In this document: in pieces, positions 41,759-52,200 of the stretch
How positions within the stretch are numbered: the first letter of the stretch is position 1
Layout: every line of letters begins with the position of its first letter
NCBI RefSeq assembly: GCF_000719265.1
Contig: NZ_JOFL01000003.1
Span: forward strand, 270,329 to 334,328
DNA length: 64,000 nt
Source: Streptomyces roseoverticillatus
GTDB lineage: Bacteria > Actinomycetota > Actinomycetes > Streptomycetales > Streptomycetaceae
Direction of reading: 5' to 3'
Made by a program: the position numbers and the translations under genes
Notes under the pieces: model-generated
What the model was told of the DNA's origin: nothing
Databases searched by the model: none
What the model saw: the letters and a program-made list of their open reading frames with translations, nothing else

Positions 41759-43021
41759 TCACCAGCGGACCGGCAGCCGGGCCGGGGCGCGCAGCGGCGT
41801 GGTCTCGTCCCAGGGCAGGGAGTCCGCCGGCTCGGCGAGCTCCAGGGCCGGCAGCTTCTCCAGCAGCACCCGCAGGGCGACGGACAGCTGGAGCCGGGTG
41901 AGATGGGCCCCGGTGCAGTAGTGGGGCCCGTAGCCGAACGCGGTGTGCGCGTTGGGCGAACGGGTCAGGTCGAGCCGGTCGGGGTCGGGGAACGCGTCCG
42001 GGTCGCGGTTGGCGGAGGCGATCACCGGCAGGACCGCGTCGCCGGCGCGGATCCGCTGCCCGTGCAGCGTGAAGTCCTCCAGGGCGACGAGGACGTTGAT
42101 GGCGTTCATCAGCGGGACGTGCCGCAGCAGTTCCTCCACCGCGGTGTCGATGCCGTCCGGGTCGTCGCGCAGCCGGCGGAGCTGCCCGGGGTGGGTGAGC
42201 AGCGCCAGCAGGGCGTTCGCGGTGTGCTGGATGTTGGTCTTGTAGCCCGCCATGAGCATGGTGACGACGAAGCTGACGACGTCGTCGCGGGTGAGGTCGC
42301 CGCCCTCCCGGCGGCTCTCGGCGAGGAGGAGGCTCACGTAGTCCTCTCCGTCCTCTCCGTCCTCTCCGTCCTCCCTGCTCTCCTTCTCCTTGCGGTCGAT
42401 CAGGCCGGACGCGTAGTCCTGGAGGGCGTAGAGCGCCGCGAGGATCTCCTCCATGGGCAGGCCGGCGGCGCTGAGCAGGGTGAGGGTGTGCGGCAGGTAG
42501 AGGTCGCGGTCCTCGTGCGGCAGGCCGACCGTCTCGCACAGGACCCGCAGCGGCAGGGGCTCGGTGAAGGACGCGACGAGGTCGCCCGTCCGGTCGCCGG
42601 AGCCGCGCACCATGGTGTCGATCAGCTCCTCCGCCACGGCCCGGATCCGCGGGGCCATGAACTCCAGCCGGCGGCGGGTGAAGAGCGGGGAGACGGCGCG
42701 GCGGACGCGGGTGTGGTGCTCGCCGGTCATCTCCAGGAAGGTGGGCAGGCACGGCGGCGGGGCGTCGGCGTCCTCGCGGGGCGGCCAGGCGGAGAGCAGG
42801 GGCCGGGTGAGCCGGGGGTCGGCGAAGGCGGCGCGCACGTCCTCGTGGCGGCTGATGAGCCAGCCGGTCTCGCCGTTGGGCATGAGCGCCTTGACGACGG
42901 GCTGCTCGGTGCGCAGGCGCGCGTAGGCGCAGGGCGGGCCGGGGTCGGCGGGGTCGAAGGCCGGGACGGGCATGAGGGCGCCGGTGGCGCCCGTTCCTTC
43001 GACGGCTGTCGTGTCGGTCAT
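41759..43021 (-). CDS. Cytochrome P450 (NRPS-like cluster)
   Basis: A 420-residue P450. The I-helix is VVTMLMAGYKTNIQHTANALL (the Gly and one Thr are kept, the acid is Lys), the K-helix is EELLR and the haem loop is FGYGPHYCTGAHL. Residues about 225-233 are a GED triplet repeat from a 9-bp DNA repeat (42341-42376), probably in a surface loop. Its start overlaps the boundary with the NRPS-like gene: the next stop is 2 bp away, so translation is coupled. Substrate unknown. Confidence 0.92.
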   Translation of the reverse strand: MTDTTAVEGTGATGALMPVPAFDPADPGPPCAYARLRTEQPVVKALMPNGETGWLISRHEDVRAAFADPRLTRPLLSAWPPREDADAPPPCLPTFLEMTGEHHTRVRRAVSPLFTRRRLEFMAPRIRAVAEELIDTMVRGSGDRTGDLVASFTEPLPLRVLCETVGLPHEDRDLYLPHTLTLLSAAGLPMEEILAALYALQDYASGLIDRKEKESREDGEDGEDGEDYVSLLLAESRREGGDLTRDDVVSFVVTMLMAGYKTNIQHTANALLALLTHPGQLRRLRDDPDGIDTAVEELLRHVPLMNAINVLVALEDFTLHGQRIRAGDAVLPVIASANRDPDAFPDPDRLDLTRSPNAHTAFGYGPHYCTGAHLTRLQLSVALRVLLEKLPALELAEPADSLPWDETTPLRAPARLPVRW

Positions 43022-43022
43022 G

Positions 43023-46000
43023 TCATGCCTCCTCGGCGGCCGCGCGTGCGGGCCGGGCGATGTAGCCGGAGGTGAAGAAGTACTCCAGGTAGCGGTCGAG
43101 GAGGGCGGCGTCGACCGGCGGGCACTCCAGCCCGCTGCCGGCCAGCGCCTCCTCGGCGTTGCGCCGCCCCAGGGCCGGGAAGACGCCGTTGAGGTACATC
43201 TCCTTCACGGAGATGTCGGCCTTGTTGCTCCGGTCGACGCACAGGGAGACGAACGGGGCCGTGGGGCTGGTGGGGTTGCGGGCGACGTGGCGGACGAGTT
43301 CGCCGACCCACTGCCCGTACGGCAGCGTCCGCAGCTCGAAGCCGGCCGCCCGCATGCGGTCGAGGACGTCGGCCAGCGTGGCCGGGCGGGGGTTGGTGAC
43401 GTGGTGGACCCGCCCCGTGGCCGGGCGCCGCGTGGCGATGTGGACCACGGCCTCGGCGAGGTGGTCGACGGGCACGAAGTCCATCGGGAGGTCGATGTCG
43501 GGCGCCAGGCCCGTCTCGGCGATGGTCTTGAACAGCGAGCAGATGGCCGTCTCGGTGTTGCAGGCGCCGTGCTGCCGGTCGCCGGTGACCTCGTACGGCC
43601 GGTACACGGCCGTCGGCAGGCCCTGGTCCGCCGCGCTGCGCAGCACCCCTTCGGCCACCCACTTGCTCTCCGCGTAGCCCATGGTGAGCCCGTCGGCGTG
43701 GTCCAGCGGCAGGTCCTCGTCGACCGTGCGCACGCCGGCCGTGCCGAAGCCCGCGACGACGGCGACGGTCGACAGGAAGTGGACGGGGACGCGCCGGGGC
43801 GCGGCGAGCCGGACGATCTCGCGGGTGCCGTCGACGTTGGCCGGGCGCAGGGCCTCGTACGGGTAGAGGAAGTTGACGCGGGCGGCGTTGTGGACGATCA
43901 GGTCCAGGGAGCGCGACAGCTCGGCGGCGTGTCCGGGGGCCAGCCCGAGGCCGGGGGCGGCCAGGTCGGCGGGGAAGCACCGTACGCGCTGCCAGGCCGC
44001 GGCGTCGGGGCGCAGGCCGTAGCGCAGGAGGCCGGCCTTCACGCGCCGCTCGGCGTGCGCGGGGCTCGACGCCCGGACGGGGCAGTGGACGAGGGCGGTG
44101 GTGGCGCGCAGCAGCCGGTCGAGGAGGAAGGCGCCGACGAACCCGGTGGCGCCGGTGAGCAGCACGTGCTCCGGCCGGCCGGGGCGGGGGGCCGGGCCTT
44201 CGGCGGGCGGGAGGACGAAGCCGAGCTCGGTCTCGCGGCGGAAGTCGACGGCGTCGGCGGGTGAGGCCCGGCGCGCGGCGCCGGTACGTACTTCGCGCAC
44301 GGATTCGACGAAGCCCGCCAGTGTGGGTGCCGCGAGCAGGGCCCTGACCAGGGTGGAGCCGAGTCCTGCGTCGAGCTGGAGCACGGCCAGGGTGCGGGTG
44401 ACGGCTTCGGCGGCCAGGAGGGAGTCGCCGCCGAGGGCGAAGAAGTCGTCCTCGGGCGCGGGGCGGACGCGCAGCACGAGCTGCCACACCTCGGCGAGCG
44501 CGTCGAGGAGGCCGGCGACGCCGGGGTCAGTGGGCGGCTGTGTGCCGTCAGGGGTTTCGGCGGCCCCGGGGGACGCGTCCGCCGCCAGCCGGCTGCGGTC
44601 GATCTTGCCGCCGCTCGTCACGGGGAAGGACTCCCTGGCCACGAGCGCGGGGACGGCCTGGGCGGGCAGCCACTGCGCGCAGTACGCGCGTAACGCCGGG
44701 AGCGGCAGGGCCCGGCCGGGTTCCGCCGGGGTCACGTAGGCGGTCAGGGTGTCGGCCTCAATCTCGACGGCGGCCTCGCCGACGTCGGGGTGGGCGCGCA
44801 GCCGGGCCTCGACCTCGTCGAGTTCGATGCGGTGGCCGCGCAGCTTCACCTGGCGGTCCAGCCGGCCGCGGTACTCCAGGGTGCCGTCGGCGGTCCGTAC
44901 GGCCCGGTCGCCCGTGCGGTACAGGAGGCCGTGGGGCTCGGCGGCCGGCATGCGCACGAACCGTGCGGCGGTCAGCTCCGGGTCCCCCGGGTAGCCGAGG
45001 GCCAGGCCGTCCCCTCCGACGTACAGCTCGCCCTCCTCGCCCGGCGCCGCGGCGGAGCCGTCGGGGCGCAGGACGTGGCAGGTGGAGGCGCCGAAGGGGC
45101 GGCCTATGGGGACGCTGGTGGCGTCGGCGGGCAGGGTGCGCAGGATGTGGGCCGTGGAGACCACGGAGTTCTCGGTGGGCCCGTAGAAGTTGACGACCGT
45201 GGTGTCGGGGCAGGCCTCCAGGACGGCGCGGGCGAGGGCGGGGTCCATGGCCTCCCCGCCGGCCGAGACGAAGCGGAGCCGCTTGAGCGCGCGGGGCCGG
45301 TTCCGCGCGACGAGGTGGAAGACGCTGGTGGTCAGGTAGGCCACGGTGACGCCGTGCGCGTGGAACACCTCCTCCAGCGCCGCGGGGGACAGCAGTTCCT
45401 CGCGGTCGGCGAGAACGAGGCAGGCGCCGGTGAGGAGCGCGCCCCAGATCTCGATGGTGGACGCGTCGGAGGAGAGCCCGTAGGCGTGCAGGACCCCGTC
45501 GCCGGGGGCGGGCGGCGGCAGTTCGGGCTCGGAGAGCACCAGGCGGACGACGCCGCGGTGCGGTATCGCCACGGGCTTGGGCCGGCCGGTGGACCCGGAC
45601 GTGAACATCACGTAGGCGCAGTCGGTGGCGGTCGCGGGGACGGGGGCGGTCGCGGGGACGGAGGCCGCGGCGGTGGGTGCGCTCAGGGGCACCGCTTCCG
45701 CCTCGACGGCGTCGACCTCGATCCAGGTCAGCAGCCCGCGTATGCGGCGTCCGCTGCCGGGGAGGACGGCGGCGGCCCGCAGCCCGGCGTCCTCGGCCAT
45801 GGCCCGCAGCCGGGCCGGCGGGAGCTCCTCGTCGAGCGGCACGTAGGCGCAGCCGGCCTTGAGGATGCCGAGGAAGGCGACGAGCGCCTCCAGGGAGCGG
45901 CTTCCGCAGACGCCCACCGGCGACCCGGGCTCGATGCCGTGGGCGAGCAGGCGGGCGGCGAAGGCGTCGGACCGGGCGGCGAGCTGACCGTAGGTCAGGG

Positions 46001-46139
46001 TGCGGTCGTGGTGCCGGGCCGCGAGGTCGTGCGGCCGCTGGGCCGCCTGTGCCGTGAACAGTTCAGCGAGGCCGCGCTCCCTGGGATAGCCGTGCGGGGT
46101 AAGGGGAGCGGGGTGCGCCGGGACGTGCAGGTCTGCCAT
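43023..46139 (-). CDS. NRPS-like carboxylic acid reductase, A-T-R
   Basis: A 1038-residue protein. Adenylation domain (about 25-510): core A3 YVMFTSGSTGRPKPVAIPH near 165, A5 NFYGPTENSVVST, A7 YRTGDRAVR, A8 GRLDRQVKLRGHRIELDEVEARL. Carrier domain: Ser573 in FALGGDSLLAAEA. Thioester-reductase domain from about 655: VLLTGATGFVGAFLLDRLL, then Tyr-x-x-x-Lys in MGYAESKWVAEG. There is no condensation domain, so it activates one acid and releases it as an aldehyde or alcohol. Read against the GrsA positions, the code begins D-A-I-S-V-A-F-V-V, with no substrate recognised. It is the core enzyme of a small cluster with two P450s and a PPOX protein. Confidence 0.93.
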   Translation of the reverse strand: MADLHVPAHPAPLTPHGYPRERGLAELFTAQAAQRPHDLAARHHDRTLTYGQLAARSDAFAARLLAHGIEPGSPVGVCGSRSLEALVAFLGILKAGCAYVPLDEELPPARLRAMAEDAGLRAAAVLPGSGRRIRGLLTWIEVDAVEAEAVPLSAPTAAASVPATAPVPATATDCAYVMFTSGSTGRPKPVAIPHRGVVRLVLSEPELPPPAPGDGVLHAYGLSSDASTIEIWGALLTGACLVLADREELLSPAALEEVFHAHGVTVAYLTTSVFHLVARNRPRALKRLRFVSAGGEAMDPALARAVLEACPDTTVVNFYGPTENSVVSTAHILRTLPADATSVPIGRPFGASTCHVLRPDGSAAAPGEEGELYVGGDGLALGYPGDPELTAARFVRMPAAEPHGLLYRTGDRAVRTADGTLEYRGRLDRQVKLRGHRIELDEVEARLRAHPDVGEAAVEIEADTLTAYVTPAEPGRALPLPALRAYCAQWLPAQAVPALVARESFPVTSGGKIDRSRLAADASPGAAETPDGTQPPTDPGVAGLLDALAEVWQLVLRVRPAPEDDFFALGGDSLLAAEAVTRTLAVLQLDAGLGSTLVRALLAAPTLAGFVESVREVRTGAARRASPADAVDFRRETELGFVLPPAEGPAPRPGRPEHVLLTGATGFVGAFLLDRLLRATTALVHCPVRASSPAHAERRVKAGLLRYGLRPDAAAWQRVRCFPADLAAPGLGLAPGHAAELSRSLDLIVHNAARVNFLYPYEALRPANVDGTREIVRLAAPRRVPVHFLSTVAVVAGFGTAGVRTVDEDLPLDHADGLTMGYAESKWVAEGVLRSAADQGLPTAVYRPYEVTGDRQHGACNTETAICSLFKTIAETGLAPDIDLPMDFVPVDHLAEAVVHIATRRPATGRVHHVTNPRPATLADVLDRMRAAGFELRTLPYGQWVGELVRHVARNPTSPTAPFVSLCVDRSNKADISVKEMYLNGVFPALGRRNAEEALAGSGLECPPVDAALLDRYLEYFFTSGYIARPARAAAEEA

Positions 46140-46200
46140 GAGTACGCGCTCACTTCCGAAGAGGGTTCGATCGCTGCGGGCCCGTCAGATCTCACGGCTC

Positions 46201-46677
46201 TCACCCGTCCCGGTCGATCCGGTCGGCCTCGGAGAACTCGGCGGCGAACGCGGCGAAGTTGGCGGTGCGCCAGCGCTGGGGGCGCATCCGGAACGTGATG
46301 TCGTCGGCGAGCTGGCCGGCGGTGGACTTCAGGTAGGCGCGGGCCTCTTCGGGGTCGAGGTAGCGGTGGGCGATGGCGTCGCGCTCGCCCGGGTCCACGG
46401 GGTCGTTGACCTCGGTGACCGGGCCCTCCACGCTCACGTACCGGTAGGGCGGGTTCTCGTCCTGGACGCAGAGGCTGAACCGGCCCGCCGCGCGCAGCAG
46501 CCGCGCCTTGACGGTCTCCCGGCCGGTCTGCACGACGATGTCGCCGCCGGGCTCGTAGCGGTACCAGACGGGCACGATCAGCGGCGCGCGGTCGTCACCG
46601 TCGGCGACGCCCAGCACGCCGACGTGGAGGCCGGCAAGGAAACGTTCGCGTTCTTCTCCGGGCATCGCAGGCACCAT
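46201..46677 (-). CDS. PPOX-class flavin/F420-type oxidoreductase
   Basis: A 158-residue split-barrel protein of the pyridoxamine-5'-phosphate-oxidase-like family: GVLGVADGDDRAPLIVPVWYRYEPGGDIVVQTGRETVKARLLRAAGRFSLCVQD is the typical first half, followed by YVSVEGPVTEV. Such proteins bind FMN, F420 or haem. GGGAG lies 6 nt before the ATG at 46677. It is 61 bp upstream of the NRPS-like gene on the same strand and probably belongs to that cluster. Confidence 0.85.
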   Translation of the reverse strand: MVPAMPGEERERFLAGLHVGVLGVADGDDRAPLIVPVWYRYEPGGDIVVQTGRETVKARLLRAAGRFSLCVQDENPPYRYVSVEGPVTEVNDPVDPGERDAIAHRYLDPEEARAYLKSTAGQLADDITFRMRPQRWRTANFAAFAAEFSEADRIDRDG

Positions 46678-47168
46678 GAAGGGCTCCCTCTCTCATGGGA
46701 TCAAGGCTGGTTTTCCGCGGGCAGCCTCAGCGCACCGGTGTGGTCGGTGCGGCTGGTGTGGTCCGCGTGCCGCGCTCCTGCCCGGTACTGCACAGGCCTC
46801 CACACAAGGCACCGTGCAGCCGCACAGGAACGCGCACCTCCGCAGCCGTCTACGCGCGGATACCTTGTATCTCACCTGCCGCCGGGCGCCCGGCAGATCG
46901 CAAACCGGCCATGAACGAATTCGAGCCGGGCCCGGTGCCCCGCCCCCGGTCCCGGCGTGGCACATCACCGGACATTCCAGTCACGGGCATGGGCTCGCCT
47001 GTGACCCGTGCGACAGGTCTGCTGAAGCGGCGGAGGCTTCTACGAGGCGGCCCGTCCGGCTTCCACGAGGCGGCCCACCGGGCTTCGTCACCGCCGCGTC
47101 CCTACTACCGGCCACGTGATGACCGTTCGTCGACCACGTGCTCGCCGTCGCCGTACCGGCCGGTCCGG

Positions 47169-47236
47169 GCGGCGACGCGTGGTGCGCGTCACTCTCCTCC
47201 CGGCGGCGACGCCTGGTGCACGTCACTCGCCTCCCA
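47169..47236. repeat. 34-bp tandem duplication
   Basis: Two adjacent units starting GCGGCGACGCSTGGTGCRCG and continuing TCACTCKCCTCCC, with a start-to-start distance of 34 bp and three or four differences. They are in non-coding DNA. Confidence 0.7.
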
Positions 47237-47496
47237 CGCGGCGGCACTCGACCGGAATGCGTCTGACGGGCGGCGCCGGACCGGCCGGGGCCGGCCACGG
47301 CGCGCGTCCGCCACCGGGCACGGGCCCGGCCGCCAGGTCGCCACCCAGGAGGCGGGCCCGTTCCCGCAGGCCCGCTGCGGCCGGCCAGCGCCGTGATGTC
47401 GGTCGGGCGGCCGGCGCGCCGAGGGCGCGGCGTCGTCCGCCCGCGGCCTTCTGAGCACGCCGACGGCGTGCCGCACCTCGTCCAGGGCCCGCACGC

Positions 47497-47580
47497 TCAG
47501 CCGAACTTGCCCAGAACGGCTGCGGCGGTGGCAGCGCTGACAACGGCGGTCGCGGTGCGCCGGAGCGCCTTGCTCTTCAT
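47497..47580 (-). CDS. Possible 27-residue hydrophobic peptide
   Basis: ATG to TGA gives 27 residues: a basic start MKSKALRRTA, a helical Ala/Val-rich stretch TAVVSAATAAAVLG, and a KFG end. All but a few codons end in G or C. An in-frame GTG 12 bp upstream would add four residues (MDIE). The ribosome site is weak (GAG). It resembles a tiny membrane or signal peptide. No family is recognised and it may be chance. Confidence 0.3.
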   Translation of the reverse strand: MKSKALRRTATAVVSAATAAAVLGKFG

Positions 47581-47792
47581 CTCAATGTCCACGACTCGAT
47601 CTCGCCCGGGGGCAGTTGGCCGGACAACTGCCATCCAGCAGCGTGCCGAGTGAGAGGGAGGAGCGAGGGATCGCGGGGGAGACAGGAGCCGGGTATCGCA
47701 CATTCATACGACACCCCGACCGCGCCATTCGGGTGACACACCCCCCGGGTGGGGCATAGCAGGCCCCAAAAAGGTCATATGTCCATGATGTC

Positions 47793-47809
47793 TAGATACG
47801 ATATGTAGC
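47793..47809 (+). promoter_or_regulatory. Possible leaderless promoter of the phosphatase gene
   Basis: TACGAT (47797-47802) is a -10-like hexamer ending 7 nt before the ATG at 47810, and there is no purine-rich ribosome site, so the mRNA may start at the ATG. The overlapping GTCTAGATAC (47790-47799) resembles a GntR/HutC half-palindrome. No clear -35 is seen. Confidence 0.35.
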
Positions 47810-48949
47810 ATGGTCAAGCCCGGACAGCCGCGACCCCGTCGCTCCCAGGGCCGGTGGTCCCCAGTTCAGCTGTCACCGGTGATCCTGACCGTGGTCATCG
47901 CCAGCCTGGCGTACGCCACTCCCCCGGACATGGCCTTCAGCCGCATCCTGCCCGCGGCCCCCGCGCTCGCCGCCGCCATGTGGCCCGTGCTCCCCACGGT
48001 GCTGCTGGGAACTGTCTGCTTTTTGCTCATGATCGGCCTCAGCCTCGTGTTCCCGGGCCTGGGAGCGTGGTACACGGTGGCCGGCATCGTCGCGGTCACC
48101 GTGGCCGCCGCGTACGGAAGCCACGTCCGCCTCCAGCGCGAACAGTCCCTCTTCCAGGTCAGGCTCGTCGCCGACGCGGCGCAGCAGGTCGTCCTGAGCC
48201 CGATGCCGCGCCGCTTCGGCGCCATCGAGATCGAGTCGCTGTACCTCGCGGCCGCGGCCGAGGCCCGCATCGGCGGCGACTTCTACGAGGTGGCCGACAC
48301 GCCGCACGGGGTCCGGCTGCTCATCGGCGACGTACGAGGCAAGGGCCTGCCCGCCGTGGGGACGGCCGCGGCGGTCGTCAACTCCTTCCGCGAGGCGGCC
48401 TACGACGAACCCGACCTGGCCGGCATCGCCCGCCGCCTGGAAGCCAGCAGCACCCGCTACAACGCCGCGTTCCCCCCGGATGACCTGGCCGAGCGCTTCT
48501 CCACCGCCGTCCTCGTCGAGATCCCGCACGAGGACAGCAGCATCATCAGGATCCTCAACTGCGGACACCCTCCGCCGCTCCTCCTGAACCGCGAGGGCCT
48601 CCGCGTCCTGAGCCCCACCGACCCCGCACCGCTGCTCAACCTCGCGGGCCTGATCGGCGATTGCTACAGCACCGACACCTTCGCTTTCACCCCCGAAGAC
48701 CAGCTGCTCCTCTACACCGACGGCGTCACCGAGGCCCGCGACCGCAACGGCGACTTCTTCCCCCTGGCCGACTGGATGCGCCACCAGACCCCGGAACGCC
48801 CACGCGAACTCCTCGACGGCCTCCACCGCGACCTGCTCACCCACAGCAGCGGAGGCCTCGACGACGACATCGCGGCACTGGCGGTGCGCTTCCGCGGCGC
48901 CCCGGACAACGGAAAGGCCGTTCCCTCAATTCGAGGAAACGGCCTCTGA
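47810..48949 (+). CDS. Membrane-anchored PP2C/SpoIIE-type Ser/Thr phosphatase
   Basis: A 379-residue protein with three or four N-terminal membrane segments (residues about 18-108), then a PP2C-like SpoIIE domain: ARIGGDFYEVADTPHGVRLLIGDVRGKGLPAVGTAA, LLLYTDGVTEARDRNGDFF and GLDDDIAALAVRF give the metal-binding Asp residues. Such enzymes usually dephosphorylate anti-anti-sigma factors. There is no PAS or GAF sensor, so any signal must come through the membrane part. The gene end is folded into a terminator-like hairpin. Confidence 0.92.
   Translation: MVKPGQPRPRRSQGRWSPVQLSPVILTVVIASLAYATPPDMAFSRILPAAPALAAAMWPVLPTVLLGTVCFLLMIGLSLVFPGLGAWYTVAGIVAVTVAAAYGSHVRLQREQSLFQVRLVADAAQQVVLSPMPRRFGAIEIESLYLAAAAEARIGGDFYEVADTPHGVRLLIGDVRGKGLPAVGTAAAVVNSFREAAYDEPDLAGIARRLEASSTRYNAAFPPDDLAERFSTAVLVEIPHEDSSIIRILNCGHPPPLLLNREGLRVLSPTDPAPLLNLAGLIGDCYSTDTFAFTPEDQLLLYTDGVTEARDRNGDFFPLADWMRHQTPERPRELLDGLHRDLLTHSSGGLDDDIAALAVRFRGAPDNGKAVPSIRGNGL
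48915..48945 (+). terminator. Hairpin overlapping the end of the phosphatase gene
   Basis: A 13-bp stem with one mismatch (AGGCCGTT-C-CCTC paired with GAGG-A-AACGGCCT) around a 5-nt loop. It ends 1 nt before the TGA stop, so the terminator structure is inside the coding sequence. Confidence 0.7.
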
Positions 48950-49290
<341 letters not shown>

Positions 49291-52200
49291 TTGGCAACCT
49301 CGGACGCCCCGATTCCCCCTTCCGCCCTCTCTCGGTCTTCCGCCCTCTCCCGGCGCAGGTTCCTGCAGGCCGCGGCCGGTACCGCGGCGGTGGCCGGGGT
49401 CGCGGGGGCGTTGCCCGGGGCCGTGGCCGTGGCGGCGCCCGTAGAAAACCAAACGCTGTCGTTCACGGCTGCCACCAATGGCGCGGCCAGTCTCGCGCCC
49501 GCCGGGGACCGGCTGGTCGCCGAGGTGCAGAACGTGCTGTGGTCGGTGCCCCGCAAGGGCGGGGAGGCCGTCGCGATCACTCCGGCCGATCTCGAGCCGA
49601 CCCGGCCGGTGCACTCGCCGGACGGTCGGCAGCTCGCCGTCTGCGCGTACCGGGGCGGTGGCTTCCACATCTGGACGCTGCGGCCCGACGGCAGCGGGCT
49701 GCGGCAGGTCACGGACGGGCCGTGGGACGACCGCGGGCCCGCCTGGTCGCCCGACGGCACGCGGATCGCCTTCGCCTCCGAGCGTGGCGGCGACCCCGTG
49801 GTCGGGAGCCCGTACCGGGTGTGGGTGGCGGACGTGCGGACGGGCGCGCTGACGCAGGTCACCGGGGTGAGCGGGCAGGAGGGGCCGCTGCAGGACGGGG
49901 CGTGGGAGGACTTCGACCCGGTGTGGTCGCCGGACGGCGCGCGGCTGCTGTTCGTCCGCGGGCGCCTCGCCGGGACCGCGCTGGAGGCCCGTACGGTCGC
50001 GTCCGTGCCCGCCGGCGGGCACGGGCCGGTGCGGGTCGAGCACACCGAGGCCGCGGCCGGGCAGATCATGACGCCGGCGGTCGCCCCTGACGGACGCCTC
50101 GCCTATCTCCGTACGACTCCCGCCCCCGCGGCCGGCTGCACGCTCGTGGTGGACGGCGAGCCGGTGGCGATCGACGGGGACGTCGAGCCCGTGCCGCCGC
50201 GCTGGACCCGGTCCGGCGAGCTGCTGCTCACCGTCAGCGGGACGTTCCGGGTCGTCCGCCCGCAGGCGCCGCGCGACGCTGAGGTCGTCCCCTTCTCGGG
50301 CCGGCTCACGATTCCCCGGCCGCGCTACCGCACCAAGCGGTACGACCTCGACGCGGGCGGCGTGCACGCGGTCCGTTCGCTGCACTTCCCCGCCCTCTCG
50401 CCCGACGGCCGCCGGGTCGCGTTCGGCGCGCTCAACGCGCTCTGGGTGGCCGACGTGGCGGGCGGGCGGCCGCCGCGCCGGGTCGTCAAGGCCGACCCGG
50501 CCCGCTATCCCTTCGGGCCCACGTGGAGCCCCGGCGGGCGGTCCCTCGTGTACGCGGGCGACAGCGGCGGCCTGCTCGCCGCGCGCCGTCACGACCTCGC
50601 GTCCGGCACGGACACCGTGCTGGCCGAGGGCGGCCGCGCGTACCCCGTCCTGTCGCCCGACGGCAGGAGACTGGCCGCCCTCGACCTGGCCGGGAACCTC
50701 CTCGTGCGCGACCTCGCCGCCGGTACGGACCGGGTCCTGGCGGCCGCCCTGGGCGGCGGCGGGCTGCCGGGGCGGCCGAGCTGGTCGCCGGACGGCCGCT
50801 ACGTCGCCCTCTGCGACCGCAACCGGCTGAACCAGCGGTTCCGCGAGGGGTACAACCTCATCCGCGTGATCGACACGACCAGCGGCGGCGCCCGGCTGCA
50901 CGCGCTCGCCCCGCACGTCTCGCTCAGCGACCGCTACGGCTCAGGGCCCGTCTGGTCGCCCGACGGGCGGCACATGGCGGTGATCGCCGAGTCCGCGCTG
51001 TGGCTGCTGCCCGTACGGCCCGACGGCACCCCGGACGGCGAGCCCCGCCGGCTGACGGACGAGGCCGCCGAGGACCCCTCCTGGGCGGCGGACTCCCGCA
51101 CGCTCCTCTACCTCTCCGCGGGCCGCCTGCGGCTGCTGGACGTCCACAGCGGCTCCGCCCGCACCGTCCGCGTCCCCCTCGACTACCGGCGCCCGGTGCC
51201 CGCCGGCACCGTCGTGCACGCCGGCCGCTTCTGGGACGGCACGGGCGACACGGTGCGCGAGGACGTCGACCTGGTGATCCGCGACGGCCGGGTAGCCGCC
51301 GTCGAGCCGCACCGGGCGCGGCGCGCGGCCGCCCGCACCGTCGACGCGTCGTCCGGCACGGTGATCCCCGGGCTCTGGGACACCCACACCCACCCGTACC
51401 AGAACACCTACGGCGGCCGGCAGACCGCGCTGCAGCTGGCCTACGGGATCACCACCGCGGTCTCCTTCGGCGGCGGCGCCCACGAGCAGGCCCGCATCCG
51501 CGAGGCCGTGGCCGCCGGCGAGCTCGCGGGGCCGCGGCTGCTGGCCACCGGGGAGCTCCTCGACGGGGCCCGCGTCGCGTACAGCATGGGCCGCGCGCAC
51601 CGCACCCGCGAGGGGCTGCGCCGGTCGCTGTCCCGCGCCGAGGCCCTCGACTGGGACTTCGTGAAGACCTACGTCCGCGCACCCGGCTGGCTGATGGAGG
51701 AGGCGGCCCGCTTCGCGCACGACCGGCTCGGGGTGCGTGCCGGCAGCCACCTCCTGTCGCCGGGCGTCCAGCTCGGACAGGACCTGACGACGCATCTGCA
51801 GGCCACGCAGCGGCTGGAGTTCGGGCACGCGACGACCGCGTCGGGGCGCGCGTACCAGGACGTGGAGGAGATCTACACCCGCGGGGACTTCCACCTCGTC
51901 GCCACGATCTTCACGTCCGTACCGCTGCTCGGCGAGGCGCCGGCGCTGGCGCAGGACCCGCGGGTGACGCGGATGATGCCGCCGTGGGACGTCGAGGTCG
52001 TCCGCCGGACCGCGGCCGCCCCGCCCACCGCCGACCAGCTGGCGACCCTGGAGCGCGAGACCGGCGTCTACCGCCGGGTGCTCGCGGGCGGCGGCCTCGT
52101 CGCGCTGGGGACCGACGCGCCCCTGGTGCCCGTGGGTCTCTCGCTGCACCTGGGGCTGCGCGCGCTCCACCGGTACGGGCTGTCCCCGGCGCAGGCGCTG

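Larger units (their letters stand above)
46678..47809. other. 1.1-kb gene-poor, repeat-rich stretch
   Basis: No long gene has coherent codon bias on either strand. The stretch holds a 34-bp tandem duplication (47169-47236), a degenerate repeat of about 20 bp around GAGGCGGCCC near 47040-47085, the small hydrophobic frame at 47497-47580, and the phosphatase promoter. It may contain decayed genes. Confidence 0.6.
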
